Notes: generated from the letters alone by a model not told the origin. A stretch of DNA of 64,000 nucleotides from Clostridia bacterium (GCA_902363595.1 CABJAP010000014.1:1-64000); one strand, 5' to 3'; positions 17,487-27,028 are shown, counted from the stretch's first letter. Made by a program: numbers and translations.

Positions 17487-17570
17487 TTTGTTTTTCCTTT
17501 CTTTTTTACCTCATACCCTGCCGCTGATTTCGGTCCCGCTCCACAAGTAACCCCGCGCCAGCCGCATTCC

Positions 17571-18392
17571 CTATTCAATAAACAGCGAAATCGCTTCCGC
17601 CAGCCCGTCGCAGTCATTGGCCGGGGCAATGTAATCCGCACATGCTTTCACATTATCATCCCCATTGCCCATTGCAACGGAAATCCCGGCAGACCGGAGC
17701 ATCTCAAGATCATTCTGGCTGTCCCCGGCGGCCAGCACCTCCGCCAGGGTTATCCCCAACCTCCCGCATAGCCGCTCCAGAGTCTTTGCTTTGCTGCAGT
17801 TTTGCGCGATCAGTTCCACATTATTGTGTCCGGAGGATGTCACACAGGCGTGGCGCACCTCTGCCAGTTCTTCCTTTATCCTGCTGGCAGCAGAACCGGC
17901 TTCAAAGTAAACGGCAACCTTTTCGATTCGAGTTCGATGTACATCCAAAAGCTGTAAAACACCCCGCACCGGAACTCGGGTCGCCAAAACATAATCACGA
18001 TTTCTGTAAGAAATTTGACTGCGCTCAACCTTTTCATAAAAAGCGTGTTCCATGTAGGCACTGCCTTTTACATATACTTCAACCATCAACTCCTTTTTGT
18101 GCAGGAGCTGCCTGATTTCCTGGACCCCGGAAGGCTCTATATAGTGATTATACAGAATTTCGCCATTCTGAGCATTTCGAATCTCTGCGCCATTGGAAAC
18201 AATCACATGACGGATGCAATCCAGCGCCAGTAATTCCGGCGGCAGCGACTTAAAACACCTTCCGGTCACCGGAACGATTTCTGCGCCCTGTCCTGCGGCC
18301 AAGATCAAGGCTTGCCTTGTCCTTTCTGTCAACTGATTTTTCGAGTTTAACGTGGTTCCATCCAAGTCCAAAGCAATGAGTTTTACCTTCAT
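17571..18392 (-). CDS. Cof-type HAD family hydrolase
   Basis: 273 residues from the ATG at 18392 (AAAGGA upstream); the frame is open 27 codons further but crosses a hairpin and lacks a start signal. Motif I IALDLDGTTLNSKNQ (nucleophile Asp), motif II VPVTGR, a C2B cap, and KAKTLERLCGRLGI..GDSQNDLEML (motif III/IV) identify a Cof/YidA-type phosphatase acting on sugar phosphates, nucleotides or FMN. It is inside the pyrimidine operon between the carboxyltransferase and the aminotransferase. A role in dephosphorylating a nucleotide or flavin is conceivable, but nothing shows it. Confidence 0.85.
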   Translation of the reverse strand: MKVKLIALDLDGTTLNSKNQLTERTRQALILAAGQGAEIVPVTGRCFKSLPPELLALDCIRHVIVSNGAEIRNAQNGEILYNHYIEPSGVQEIRQLLHKKELMVEVYVKGSAYMEHAFYEKVERSQISYRNRDYVLATRVPVRGVLQLLDVHRTRIEKVAVYFEAGSAASRIKEELAEVRHACVTSSGHNNVELIAQNCSKAKTLERLCGRLGITLAEVLAAGDSQNDLEMLRSAGISVAMGNGDDNVKACADYIAPANDCDGLAEAISLFIE

Positions 18393-18426
18393 GCTAACAT
18401 TGATCCTTTCTGCGCTGACAAACAGA

Positions 18427-18456
18427 TACTCGCCGGGCACACACATCCGGCGAGTA
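18427..18456 (-). other. Intra-operon hairpin between carboxyltransferase and HAD genes
   Basis: TACTCGCCGG (18427-18436) and CCGGCGAGTA (18447-18456) are a perfect 10-bp inverted repeat with a 10-base loop. In the transcript it lies just after the carboxyltransferase stop and is followed by CTGTTTGT rather than a T-run, so partial termination or mRNA processing/stabilisation is more likely than full termination. Confidence 0.55.
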
Positions 18457-18488
18457 TAAACAAGAGGCTGCATGTCAACACGGTCTTG

Positions 18489-20033
18489 TTAAAGTGGTAT
18501 ATTAGAATGTTTCTTATATGGCATGACTGACTTTTTATTGCGAATGATCCGCAAGTCTTTAATGACTCTAATCCTAAGATCTTCCGGATCGATTACATCG
18601 TCCACGATACCGTACTCTGCTCCCTTGTATGGATTCAAGAACAGATCTTTGTATGTTTCTGTCAGCTCCTTTCTCTTGGCTGCCCGGTCCTTTGCTTCTT
18701 CGATTTCGTGCTTAAAAACGATGTTTGCAGCACCTTCCGCGCCCATGATTGCCAGCTCTCCGGTGGGAAGGGCCAGAACAAAATCCGCGCCCATACCTTT
18801 GCCGCACATGGCGGAATAAGCCCCGCCGTAATCCTTGCGCACGACCACAGTGATCTTCGGAACAGTGGCTTCCGAGTATGCAAAGAGCAGCTTGGCGCCA
18901 TTGCGAAGAATGCCGTTATGCTCCTGCATGACTCCCGGAAGATAGCCGGGCGTGTCCGCCAGCGTAATGAGAGGAATGCTGTAGCAATCGCAGAAACGGA
19001 CAAATCTGGCGGCTTTCCAGGAGGCATTCACATCGATGCATCCGGCCAGCACCTTCGGTTGATTCCCGACGATTCCAACGGTTTCACCCCCGAGACGGGC
19101 AAATCCGATTACCATATTTTGTGCAAATTCTGCCTGAACTTCCATAAAATCCTGGTTATCGACAAAGCTTCGGATCACCGCCTTCATATCGAAGGATTTT
19201 TGCGGGTCCAAGGGGATGATATCTCTGATTTCCGGCGTTCTGCGGTCAATGGGATCGTTTTCTGCATATCGGGGCGGCATCTCCTTGCTGTTTGACGGCA
19301 GGAAGGAAAGAAGTCTCTTTGCCACTGCGAACCCTTCCTGCTCCGAATTGACAACAAAATGTGCCAGACCCGTTATTCTGCCGTGGACTCCGGCACCGCC
19401 GATATCATCGAAGGTGGTTTTTTCCCCTGTCACAGATTCGATCACCGCCGGACCGGTAACAAACATCTTTCCGATTGGGTTTACTTGAATGATAAAATCG
19501 GTCAAAGCCGCACAGTAAGAGGTTCCGCCGGCACAAGTCCCCAGGATCAAAGAAATTTGGGGGATCCACCCCGAAGCGATACTGGTTTTGCCAAAGGTGG
19601 AACAATAAGCATGCAGTGCCGATACGCCTTCCTGTATCCTGGCTCCGGCCGCATCGTTAAAGGTTAGAATTGGATATCCCGCTTCTATGGCCTTTTCAAA
19701 ACAGTTCATGATTTTATCCCTGCCGGCCTCGCCCATGGATCCGCCCATGATGGTCACATCGTTGGCGTATGCAAAGACCGGGCGGCCGTCCACATTGCCA
19801 TATCCGCAGAGGACGCCTTCATTACCCAAGTCTTTCTTATTGAGGTCAAAATCGGCACAGCGGTTTTTTGTCCAAGGCTTCATTTCCGTATAGGTATCCC
19901 CATCAAAAAATGCCTCCACCCGCTCCTCTGCGGTCAGTTTCCCCGCCTTATGCATCTTTTCCACCCGTCTTGGATTGTTTTTAATTTTTAATGCATCTCG
20001 CTTTTCTCGGTAGTTTCCATAGATGTCTGTCAT
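18489..20033 (-). CDS. Acyl-CoA carboxylase/decarboxylase carboxyltransferase subunit (MmdA/PccB-like)
   Basis: 514 residues, the length of biotin-dependent carboxyltransferases that handle propionyl-/methylmalonyl- or malonyl-CoA. It shows MHKAGKLTAEERVEAFFD, the acyl-CoA oxyanion loop LGTCAGGTSYCAAL, FVTGPAVIESVTGE and, in the C-terminal crotonase-like half, LADTPGYLPGVMQEHNGILRNGAKLLFAYSEA and VRKDYGGAYSAMCGKGMGAD. No biotin carrier, gamma or beta (Na+ pump) subunit is encoded nearby, so partners must be elsewhere. In this operon, after an aminotransferase that would give malonate semialdehyde and with a CoA-acylating dehydrogenase nearby, decarboxylation of (methyl)malonyl-CoA is the natural reading, but this is inference. 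15 bases from the next gene. Confidence 0.85.
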   Translation of the reverse strand: MTDIYGNYREKRDALKIKNNPRRVEKMHKAGKLTAEERVEAFFDGDTYTEMKPWTKNRCADFDLNKKDLGNEGVLCGYGNVDGRPVFAYANDVTIMGGSMGEAGRDKIMNCFEKAIEAGYPILTFNDAAGARIQEGVSALHAYCSTFGKTSIASGWIPQISLILGTCAGGTSYCAALTDFIIQVNPIGKMFVTGPAVIESVTGEKTTFDDIGGAGVHGRITGLAHFVVNSEQEGFAVAKRLLSFLPSNSKEMPPRYAENDPIDRRTPEIRDIIPLDPQKSFDMKAVIRSFVDNQDFMEVQAEFAQNMVIGFARLGGETVGIVGNQPKVLAGCIDVNASWKAARFVRFCDCYSIPLITLADTPGYLPGVMQEHNGILRNGAKLLFAYSEATVPKITVVVRKDYGGAYSAMCGKGMGADFVLALPTGELAIMGAEGAANIVFKHEIEEAKDRAAKRKELTETYKDLFLNPYKGAEYGIVDDVIDPEDLRIRVIKDLRIIRNKKSVMPYKKHSNIPL

Positions 20034-20059
20034 TCCATTCTCCTTTATACTCCCTGCAC

Positions 20060-21463
20060 CTACAGCTCTGGTCCATGGAAGCTGAGTTTCTTACATTTAA
20101 TTAGTTCTCCAGCTCCCCGCCTGCCCAAAAATTCGCCGTCTTTAAACACCAATCTGCCTCTGCTATAGGTAGCGATGGGGTATCCTTTCAGCTTAACGCC
20201 TTCCCAAATGGTATGATCCGTATCGCCGTGCATAGCTTCATTGGTAATGGTAAATTCCTTTTCCGGATCGTACAGCACCAGATCCGCATCCAGGCCTACA
20301 CGGACAGCTCCCTTTCGGTGGCTGAGCCCGAACAGCTTGGCTGGGTTGGACGCGCATAATTGGACGGCCTTATTAAACGTGAGTCTTCCTGCTCCCGCTT
20401 GGGCCAGCACGTAAGGATACATATTTTCAACTCCGGCGCAGCCATTGGGTATGGTCGTAAAGTCGCCGGGCGTACCGTCTTTTTTCGTAATCCCCCAGTC
20501 TTTTTCTGCCTGCTTGAATGGACAGTGATCGGTGGCAATGGTCGTAATATTTCCATTGGCAATTCCATCCCAAATAGCATTCTGTGATTCCTGATTTTTC
20601 ATTGGCGGCGAACAGACAAAATCTCTTCCCCGATCCCGTTTATAGACCTCATTGGTAAAGTGGAGATATTGGGGACAGGTTTCGGCAAAAATGGGATAGC
20701 CCTGCCTTCTTGCTTCCGTTACCGCGTCCATGCCCATCTTGTCGGCCAGATGAACGATATAGAGCGGAGCCTCAGCCATTTTGGCCAGATTGACGGCGCG
20801 TACGTCCGCCTCTCCCTCAACCAGCTCGTTCTTGGACATATAATGCCACCAGGCTGAAGTCTTTCCTTCTGCTAAGTATTGTTGTACAAGGAGGTTGTTT
20901 ACATCCTTGTTTTCAGCGTGAACCCCCACCAGGGCTCCGATTTTCTTGGCCCTTTGCAGCACTTTATAAAAGGAACCATCATCCACGCCGAAATCGTAAA
21001 CCATGTACACTTTAAAGGATGGGATCCCGTATTCCACTGCTTCCTCCATGGAATCCAGCAGTTCATCCGTGGATACATCTCCCACCCCAATATGGAAGGA
21101 ATAATCCACCGCTGCATCCGGTGCAGCCAAGGCATCTCTGCGCTTCACCGCATCCAACATGCGTTCGCCCGGGTTTTGCTGCACGAAATCGAATACAGTC
21201 GTCGTACCGCCGCAGGCAGCGGATCGGGTTCCCGCATAATAATCATCGGAGGAGATGGTTCCCCCAAAGGGCAGAGCCAAATGGGTATGCCCGTCGATGG
21301 CCCCGGGGAGGACCAATTTTCCCCGGGCATCGACGATATCGTGAAAATCCTGTTCATTAAAATCCGTTCCAATGGCGGCGATCTTCCCGCCGCTGACTGC
21401 TATATCCGCCTGATAGGTTTCAATCGCCGTAACGATGGTTCCATTCTTGATTAATAAATCCAT
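20060..21463 (-). CDS. hydA: Dihydropyrimidinase (hydantoinase)
   Basis: 467 residues, typical length. Metal-site residues are all visible: DGHTH (H59, H61), the carboxylatable lysine in PSFKVYM (K151), GVHAEN (H182), YIVHLADK (H238) and ATDHCPF (D312). The enzyme is a cytoplasmic binuclear-metal amidohydrolase that opens 5,6-dihydrouracil/dihydrothymine to N-carbamoyl-beta-alanine or N-carbamoyl-3-aminoisobutyrate. Direct neighbours PreA/PreT make the substrate and the M20 amidohydrolase can process the product, so dihydropyrimidinase is a better call than D-hydantoinase or allantoinase. 17 bases downstream of preA. Confidence 0.92.
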   Translation of the reverse strand: MDLLIKNGTIVTAIETYQADIAVSGGKIAAIGTDFNEQDFHDIVDARGKLVLPGAIDGHTHLALPFGGTISSDDYYAGTRSAACGGTTTVFDFVQQNPGERMLDAVKRRDALAAPDAAVDYSFHIGVGDVSTDELLDSMEEAVEYGIPSFKVYMVYDFGVDDGSFYKVLQRAKKIGALVGVHAENKDVNNLLVQQYLAEGKTSAWWHYMSKNELVEGEADVRAVNLAKMAEAPLYIVHLADKMGMDAVTEARRQGYPIFAETCPQYLHFTNEVYKRDRGRDFVCSPPMKNQESQNAIWDGIANGNITTIATDHCPFKQAEKDWGITKKDGTPGDFTTIPNGCAGVENMYPYVLAQAGAGRLTFNKAVQLCASNPAKLFGLSHRKGAVRVGLDADLVLYDPEKEFTITNEAMHGDTDHTIWEGVKLKGYPIATYSRGRLVFKDGEFLGRRGAGELIKCKKLSFHGPEL

Positions 21464-21480
21464 AATCGTTCCTCATATTC

Positions 21481-22737
21481 CTATTCAAAGATTTCTTTCA
21501 GCGTCAGCTCTTCCGGGCTGCATCCCTCTCTCCAGACCAGCTCTCCCGGCAGGATACAGTCTGATACCGGGCAGACCTTCTGACAAAGATGACATCCTAC
21601 ACAATGATCCGTATCCAGCTCCGGCCTTCTCTTTTCGTCATTCCATTTAATCGCCTGATGGCCGCCGTCATAGCAGGATACATAGCATCTGCCGCAGCCA
21701 ACACATTTTTCTTCGTCAAAGTTGGGCCGGATCTGATAGGTCCTGGTCAGCTCGGAAGGAGATACAATGTTGGGCAGGGCTTTTCCTACCAATTCGTCCA
21801 AGCTGTTGAACCCCTTTTCGTCCATGTAATGCTGCATGCCGGAAATCATATCTTCCACGATTCGGTAACCATATTCCATAACCGCAGTAGTAACCTGCAC
21901 ATTGCTTGCGCCTACCAGCAGGTAGTCCAGAGCATCGGACCAAGTATAGATTCCGCCTACTCCTGACATGGGCACCCCTTTCAGATCGGGGCAGTTGCCC
22001 ATTTCTGTCATAAAGCGCAGGGCGATTGGCTTTACCGCCGCTCCCGAAAGACCCGATATGGCCGATTTTCCATTGATGACCGGCTGAGTCGTAAAGAGAT
22101 CCCGGTCCAGGTCGATGACCGATTTTACTGTGTTGATGGCTGATATTCCTGCGGCGCCGCCTTTGATCGCCGCCAGAGCCGATGGAATCATATTGGTGAC
22201 ATTGGGCGTCATTTTGGCAATGACCGGGAGCTTGGTTCCGCTTACAGATGCTCTTGTGAAGGATTCCACCAGATTGGGATTGGTGCCTACATCCGAGCCC
22301 ATATTTTCCCGGCCCATATGGGGGCAGGATAGGTTGATTTCGATTCCGTCCGCATCGGCCTGCTCCGCATAGCTGCACAGCAGTTTCCAGTCATCTTCGG
22401 TCTGCCCCATAAAGGAGGCAAAAATTACATGATCCGGATAATCCCTTTTCAGTCGTCTCATGTGCTCCAGGTTTTCTTCCAATGTATTCTGAGAAGCGTG
22501 TTCACAGTTTTTAAAACCGGTCCAAGGCTCTCCGGCATTTCCATAGCTGCCGAAGATGGGTGAAATCTCATTTTCATTCCACAGGTCGATTGTCTTGTAA
22601 AAAACGCCGCCCCATCCTGCTTCAAAACATTTTGAGATCATATCGTAATTGTTTCCCACCGGAGAAGATGAAAGGAAATAAGGGTTCTTGCATTTAACTC
22701 CGGCAAATTCGATTGATAAATCCTTTTTTACTGACAT
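21481..22737 (-). CDS. preA: NAD-dependent dihydropyrimidine dehydrogenase subunit PreA
   Basis: 418 residues. The first ~320 form the FMN-binding dihydroorotate-dehydrogenase-like barrel (FAGVKCKNPYFLSSSPVGNN, EINLSCPHMGRENMG with the catalytic-loop cysteine, VIAKMTPNVTN, MSGVGGIYTWSDALDYLLVGA). The C-terminus has two 4Fe-4S motifs, CVGCGRCYVSCYDGG and CVGCHLCQKVCPVSDC. With PreT it makes the bacterial dihydropyrimidine dehydrogenase, reducing uracil and thymine with NADH. The start overlaps the preT end by 10 bases, which is the usual coupling of these two subunits. Confidence 0.95.
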   Translation of the reverse strand: MSVKKDLSIEFAGVKCKNPYFLSSSPVGNNYDMISKCFEAGWGGVFYKTIDLWNENEISPIFGSYGNAGEPWTGFKNCEHASQNTLEENLEHMRRLKRDYPDHVIFASFMGQTEDDWKLLCSYAEQADADGIEINLSCPHMGRENMGSDVGTNPNLVESFTRASVSGTKLPVIAKMTPNVTNMIPSALAAIKGGAAGISAINTVKSVIDLDRDLFTTQPVINGKSAISGLSGAAVKPIALRFMTEMGNCPDLKGVPMSGVGGIYTWSDALDYLLVGASNVQVTTAVMEYGYRIVEDMISGMQHYMDEKGFNSLDELVGKALPNIVSPSELTRTYQIRPNFDEEKCVGCGRCYVSCYDGGHQAIKWNDEKRRPELDTDHCVGCHLCQKVCPVSDCILPGELVWREGCSPEELTLKEIFE

Positions 22738-23957
22738 TCTTTTACACCTGCTTTCTTTTCCAGATAATCGATAATGGCTGCCGCGGCTTCCTTACCGTCT
22801 TTAACCGCTTCTACTACCGTCTTTCCGCCATTGGCAAAATCTCCTCCCATAAAGATGCCCTCCTGATCAGTCCCAGAAATCGGATCTGCCGCCTGACCGA
22901 TGGCGAATACAATCGTATCTGCTTTTACCTTTGCTTCCGACTCTCCGTCGCGGCCTTTAAAGCGGACGAAGCTGACCTTTCCATCCTCGGCAAGGATTTC
23001 CTCCGGGGCAAATTCTGTGGTTATGGTCACACCCATTGACTGGACGTAGTTGATCTCCGCCATTTCAGCCGGCGCCTCTTCAATGGTTCTGCGATAGTAG
23101 ATCATCACCTTGTCTGCTCCAGCCAACTTTGCGGTTGCGGCGCAGTCCATAGCCACGTCGCCGCCTCCGATGACAATGACCTTGTTCCCCAGATCGCAGG
23201 CTCCTCCGGTTTCTCTGGCCTTCTTCAAATAATCCAGCGCATCATATACCCCCTTGGCGTCAGCGCCGGGAACATCTACGGTCTTGGGGCCCCATAACCC
23301 CGCGCCAACAAAGACTGCGTCATAGCCTTCTGCCTTCAAATCTTCTGCTGATTCCACTTTCTTTCCCAGTATAAATTCAACACCCAGTTCTTCAATGAGT
23401 TTGATATCGTAATCCACCGTCTCCTGAGGCAGCCTGGCTGGTACAATGCCGTAGGTCAGCATTCCTCCTGCCTTTTCTTCTGCATCATAAACGGTAACCT
23501 CATACCCCTGGCGTGCCAGCTGGGATGCTGCTGTCAGCGATGCGGGACCGGCACCAATGCAGGCCACCTTGCCGGCTTTCTTTTCAGCCGGAGCTTCAAC
23601 ATTTTTCATATCAAAGGCTTTTTCCTGCTCCACCAGAAAGCTCTGGAGCCTTCCGATTTCGATTGGTTTATCAATGCCGCACCGGCTGCAGGCTTCCTGA
23701 CACAGCTGGTCATAAGGGCATACCTTTGCGCAGCTTCCGCCGAATGGATTGTTTTTTCTAATGGTCTCAGCTGCCCCCTTTACATTATTGAAGCGCAGGG
23801 AACGAATAAACTTGGCGGGATCGGTTCCCGCAGGGCAGGCCTGGCTGCACGGCGCGTCGTAGCATACCAAACATCTTCTTGCTTCTTCTCTGGCAGTGCG
23901 GAGATTGTATCCTGCTGCTGCCTCTTCCAAATACTCTTTTTTAACAACTTTACTCAA
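22728..23957 (-). CDS. preT: NAD-dependent dihydropyrimidine dehydrogenase subunit PreT
   Basis: 409 residues, glutamate-synthase-small-subunit-like. The N-terminus has the alpha-helical Fe-S domain (CLVCYDAPCSQACPAGTDP, then GGSCAKVCPYDQLCQEACSR). FAD-binding CIGAGPASLTAASQLARQGY and NAD-binding VIVIGGGDVAMDCAATAKL follow, and ATIVFAIGQ-type sequence closes the flavin site. PreT takes electrons from NADH and passes them through iron-sulfur clusters to PreA. It ends 10 bases inside preA and begins 21 bases after the M20 hydrolase gene. Confidence 0.95.
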   Translation of the reverse strand: MSKVVKKEYLEEAAAGYNLRTAREEARRCLVCYDAPCSQACPAGTDPAKFIRSLRFNNVKGAAETIRKNNPFGGSCAKVCPYDQLCQEACSRCGIDKPIEIGRLQSFLVEQEKAFDMKNVEAPAEKKAGKVACIGAGPASLTAASQLARQGYEVTVYDAEEKAGGMLTYGIVPARLPQETVDYDIKLIEELGVEFILGKKVESAEDLKAEGYDAVFVGAGLWGPKTVDVPGADAKGVYDALDYLKKARETGGACDLGNKVIVIGGGDVAMDCAATAKLAGADKVMIYYRRTIEEAPAEMAEINYVQSMGVTITTEFAPEEILAEDGKVSFVRFKGRDGESEAKVKADTIVFAIGQAADPISGTDQEGIFMGGDFANGGKTVVEAVKDGKEAAAAIIDYLEKKAGVKECQ

Positions 23958-23978
23958 TGATTCTGCCTCCTATCTCAT

Positions 23979-25310
23979 TTAAAAATCCAGTGCTGTGAAC
24001 GCTTCCTTTTCCATCTCGCCGGCGGTTAAGAAAATCGCCGCGTTGCCAGCCAGCGCCTTTTCGATAAAATCGGTCCTGCATTTGTCAAAGGGGGTGTGGG
24101 CAAATTGTTCCTGCATCCCCGAATAGCCGATCGTCGGCTTACGGTAGTGACCTGCCGTGACCGCCGCATCGGTAGCAAAGGACCAATACCCGTACTTGAC
24201 CGGCTGTCCGATCTGTGTAAGCGCCTTTGCGCAGGCTTTGGTGAAGGGATGATCCTTTTTGATTTTCCAGGCTTCCGTAAACTTGTATCCATTCATCACT
24301 TCTCCTGTATAGCAGGTATCAATGCAGGGTTTGACTTGAATATCAGCTTTAAACTGTGGATCTTCCGCCGCGATGTCATCCAGCACTTTCTGCAGATTCT
24401 TCATCGCACTGTCTTCGGTCTCTCCGATCATCGTTCTGCGATCAAAGGAGAGGTAACACTGATCGGGCACAATGGAGAGGGCGCCTGGGGAGCATTCGAT
24501 GATGTTCAGGGAAATGGATGCAGGCTCCACTTCGCCGTCCGGGTCCTTGGGCAAGTTGGGGATGACTTCGTTTTTAATCTTTTCGATTACTGGAATTGCC
24601 TTATATATAGCGTTGATTCCGTTCTGGGGGCAGCTCCCATGGCTGGTTCTTCCATAGACGGTAATCAAATATTCGATTCTTCCCCGGTGTCCCAGGTACA
24701 AGCTCAAGCTGGTTGCTTCCGAGGAAACCATGGCATCAAAGTCAAGGCCCCTTTCAGGAAAGGTCTCTGCCAGCATACGCCTGGTGCCTCCGTTTTGACC
24801 CGACTCCTCGTGTACCACGCCGGTGTACATAAAGTCGCCTCTCAGCTTCACACCCTGCTGGCGCAGCTTGAGCAAAATGGCCCCGGCGTAGATCTGGAAT
24901 CCGTGGCCGCTCTTCACATCGGAAGCTCCTCTTCCATGGATGCATTCCACCATTTCCTTGGCAGTTCTGTCCGCATTATCACATTCACAGATATCAATTT
25001 TGCCGCCGTAAGGATCATAACCCTCCCAATTAGCCACATCTCCTGGGGCAACATGATCCATGTGGGAATTATACATAATGGTCGGACCCTCTTCATCGCC
25101 TTTGATAATACCGATGACATTCCCATATTTGTCTCTGCTGACATCATCATACCCCAACGCTTCCATTTCTGCCACGATGATATCCGCCAGCTTCTGTTCA
25201 TCACCGCTGATAGATGGGGTCTTTATCAGCCTTTGGATAAATTTGATGCAGTCATCTTTCAAGTCTTTGGCTATTTCATTAATCATGCTATATATTTTTT
25301 CGTCATACAT
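23979..25310 (-). CDS. M20 family metallohydrolase (YgeY-like), candidate N-carbamoyl-beta-amino acid amidohydrolase
   Basis: 443 residues. Zinc-ligand and catalytic motifs of the M20/ArgE/DapE superfamily are seen: YNSHMDHVAPGD (H-x-D), GRGASDVKSGHG (bridging Asp), VVHEESGQNGG (general-base Glu), SSEATSLSLYLGHRGR and the late AHTPFDKC histidine, with a dimerisation insert between. The closest recognisable branch is YgeY, found with selenium/purine catabolism genes in enterics. Here it sits where the third enzyme of reductive pyrimidine breakdown (beta-ureidopropionase, often itself an M20-type enzyme) is expected, so cleavage of N-carbamoyl-beta-alanine to beta-alanine, CO2 and NH3 is inferred. 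Peptidase or diaminopropionate-type activity is the alternative. Confidence 0.8.
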   Translation of the reverse strand: MYDEKIYSMINEIAKDLKDDCIKFIQRLIKTPSISGDEQKLADIIVAEMEALGYDDVSRDKYGNVIGIIKGDEEGPTIMYNSHMDHVAPGDVANWEGYDPYGGKIDICECDNADRTAKEMVECIHGRGASDVKSGHGFQIYAGAILLKLRQQGVKLRGDFMYTGVVHEESGQNGGTRRMLAETFPERGLDFDAMVSSEATSLSLYLGHRGRIEYLITVYGRTSHGSCPQNGINAIYKAIPVIEKIKNEVIPNLPKDPDGEVEPASISLNIIECSPGALSIVPDQCYLSFDRRTMIGETEDSAMKNLQKVLDDIAAEDPQFKADIQVKPCIDTCYTGEVMNGYKFTEAWKIKKDHPFTKACAKALTQIGQPVKYGYWSFATDAAVTAGHYRKPTIGYSGMQEQFAHTPFDKCRTDFIEKALAGNAAIFLTAGEMEKEAFTALDF

Positions 25311-25325
25311 TTTTTAGATATCCTC

Positions 25326-26864
25326 CTATTGTTGTGCGTATTTCTTTTCTGTAATCTCTACGAAGGTTTCCTCTGAAACATAAGATTTCTTTTCACTCTT
25401 CATAAAGAGAATGTACAGAACAAACGCAAGAATAAATCCGACTATGTAGCTATTGGCATCGAGCCATTTGGTAAAAGTACCTCCGATGCCGAATTTTCCA
25501 AGAAGGGGAACGATAAAGCCGAGAACCCACGCTGCAATAGCCCTGATATTCCAGCCCTTGTTGTACGTGTAGGTGTCATCTTTTTCATCATACAAAGCCT
25601 TGACATTGATCCTCTTTTTCTTGACCACAAAGTAATCGGCTACCAGAATGGCCGCTACCGGTCCCAGAATAGTTCCGCACGTACCCAGCCATGTAAACAT
25701 AAAGGCTCCGGCATCGCCGTACATCCACCAAGGCCGATAGACAATGCATAAAATGCAGGTGATGATAATTCCCACTCTGTAGCTGATTTTCTTCGGCGCC
25801 AGATTGGCAAATCCGTTGGCGGGAGCCACCACATTGGCTGCCATATTGGTTGTCAGGGTACCGATAATGACGCCCAAGGATACGACGAGTACAACGAATT
25901 TATTGTTCAGATGGAGCAATACTGCGGTGGGGTCGAATTGGGCTTCTCCGTAAGCAACTTCCGTAACCTTGGCGAACATCGCGCCGATGGTAGCAAGTAC
26001 GATAACGGAAGTGGGCATTGCATAAAGCTGACCTCTGAACTGGGCTTTCTGCGATTTTGCATATCTGGAGAAATCCGGTATATTTAAAGCTAAGGTCGCC
26101 CAAACTGCGATATTGCTAGTAATGCCGGCGAGGAACACGTACAGGAAACCTCCGTTGGCTTCCAGGGTTGCCGGTTCATTGCCTGCCAGGAACATGTCTC
26201 CTACGGATAAACCGCAATCGTTTCCCAGTGAAACGATCCAGCAGATCAGCCCAATACAGAGAATGATCAAAATCGGGCTGCCCAGGCTTTCCAGCCGTTT
26301 GATGCCTTCAGAACCTTTCAGCCCCAAAATTAAAGTTAAGACTAGGAAAATGCCGAAGCCGATAAATCTTCCCATACCTTCTGTATCCCAGCTGCTGCTG
26401 AAAACAGAGATGATGGAAGAGAAGGCTGCGCCGCCTACCCAGCACTGGACTGCACACCATCCAGCAGCTACGATGGCCCTCATCAAGGATGGCAGATGAG
26501 AGCCCATCCGTCCGAAAGAAATTCTTGCAAATACCGGGAATGGTATACCGTATCGTGTCCCTGCATGGGAATTAAGCTGCATTGGGATGAGTACGATCAA
26601 ATTTCCAATGAGGACGTTTATCAGTGCGGGGATTGGTCCCATTCCCAATGCGATCAAAGCAGCTGCGTATGAGAATCCAGTGATGCAAATGACCATACCA
26701 ACCCAAAGCATTCCAATATTATAGGTGTTCCATGTTCGTTCCGATGCGGATGTGGGAACCAGATCTGCATTCATATATTTTGAATCAGACAGTTCCTTCA
26801 GGGTTTCTTCATTTAATTCAAAGAGTCCCTTTGAAAATTCCATTTGTGTATACTTGTTTTCCAT
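25326..26864 (-). CDS. NCS1 family nucleobase (uracil/cytosine/allantoin) permease
   Basis: 512 residues with ~12 hydrophobic segments. Family landmarks: NADLVPTSASERTWNTYNIGMLWVGM (N-terminal helix 1), GTRYGIPFPVFARISFGRMGSHLP, the Trp-rich AAGWCAVQCWVGG, NIAVWATLALNIPDFSRYAK and LGTCGTILGPVAAILVADYF. NCS1 proteins are Na+- or H+-coupled importers of uracil, cytosine, allantoin or hydantoins. It is the first gene of the leftward eight-gene operon, ~150 bases after a sigma-54 promoter, and supplies the pathway substrate. Intergenic distances of 15-26 bases link it to the following genes. Confidence 0.92.
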   Translation of the reverse strand: MENKYTQMEFSKGLFELNEETLKELSDSKYMNADLVPTSASERTWNTYNIGMLWVGMVICITGFSYAAALIALGMGPIPALINVLIGNLIVLIPMQLNSHAGTRYGIPFPVFARISFGRMGSHLPSLMRAIVAAGWCAVQCWVGGAAFSSIISVFSSSWDTEGMGRFIGFGIFLVLTLILGLKGSEGIKRLESLGSPILIILCIGLICWIVSLGNDCGLSVGDMFLAGNEPATLEANGGFLYVFLAGITSNIAVWATLALNIPDFSRYAKSQKAQFRGQLYAMPTSVIVLATIGAMFAKVTEVAYGEAQFDPTAVLLHLNNKFVVLVVSLGVIIGTLTTNMAANVVAPANGFANLAPKKISYRVGIIITCILCIVYRPWWMYGDAGAFMFTWLGTCGTILGPVAAILVADYFVVKKKRINVKALYDEKDDTYTYNKGWNIRAIAAWVLGFIVPLLGKFGIGGTFTKWLDANSYIVGFILAFVLYILFMKSEKKSYVSEETFVEITEKKYAQQ

Positions 26865-26942
26865 ATTTACTCCTTGCGGCGAGTTTCAAAGATTTCGCCT
26901 TTGTTCATTTCAGGAATAACGTTTCTTAGTAAAAACTGTTTC

Positions 26943-26962
26943 ATAACAATGGCCGTTGTTAT
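26943..26962. promoter_or_regulatory. Inverted repeat in the operon leader
   Basis: ATAACAA (26943-26949) and TTGTTAT (26956-26962) flank TGGCCG, between the sigma-54 promoter and the NCS1 start. It could be a second regulator site or a small leader hairpin. Confidence 0.3.
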
Positions 26963-27028
26963 ATAGCTTTAAGCAGCGCCGCATCCATGAACGCGTATGC
27001 TGCGTTTGGTATTACACCTTTATATAGA

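Noticed and set aside
21716..22378. 220-codon minus-strand frame inside preA
   Set aside because: Alternative frame of preA with atypical Gly/Arg/His-rich translation.
24096..25376. 426-codon plus-strand open frame
   Set aside because: It is the complement of the M20 hydrolase gene, has no ribosome binding site, and its translation lacks any domain; the minus-strand gene shows clear catalytic motifs and operon spacing.
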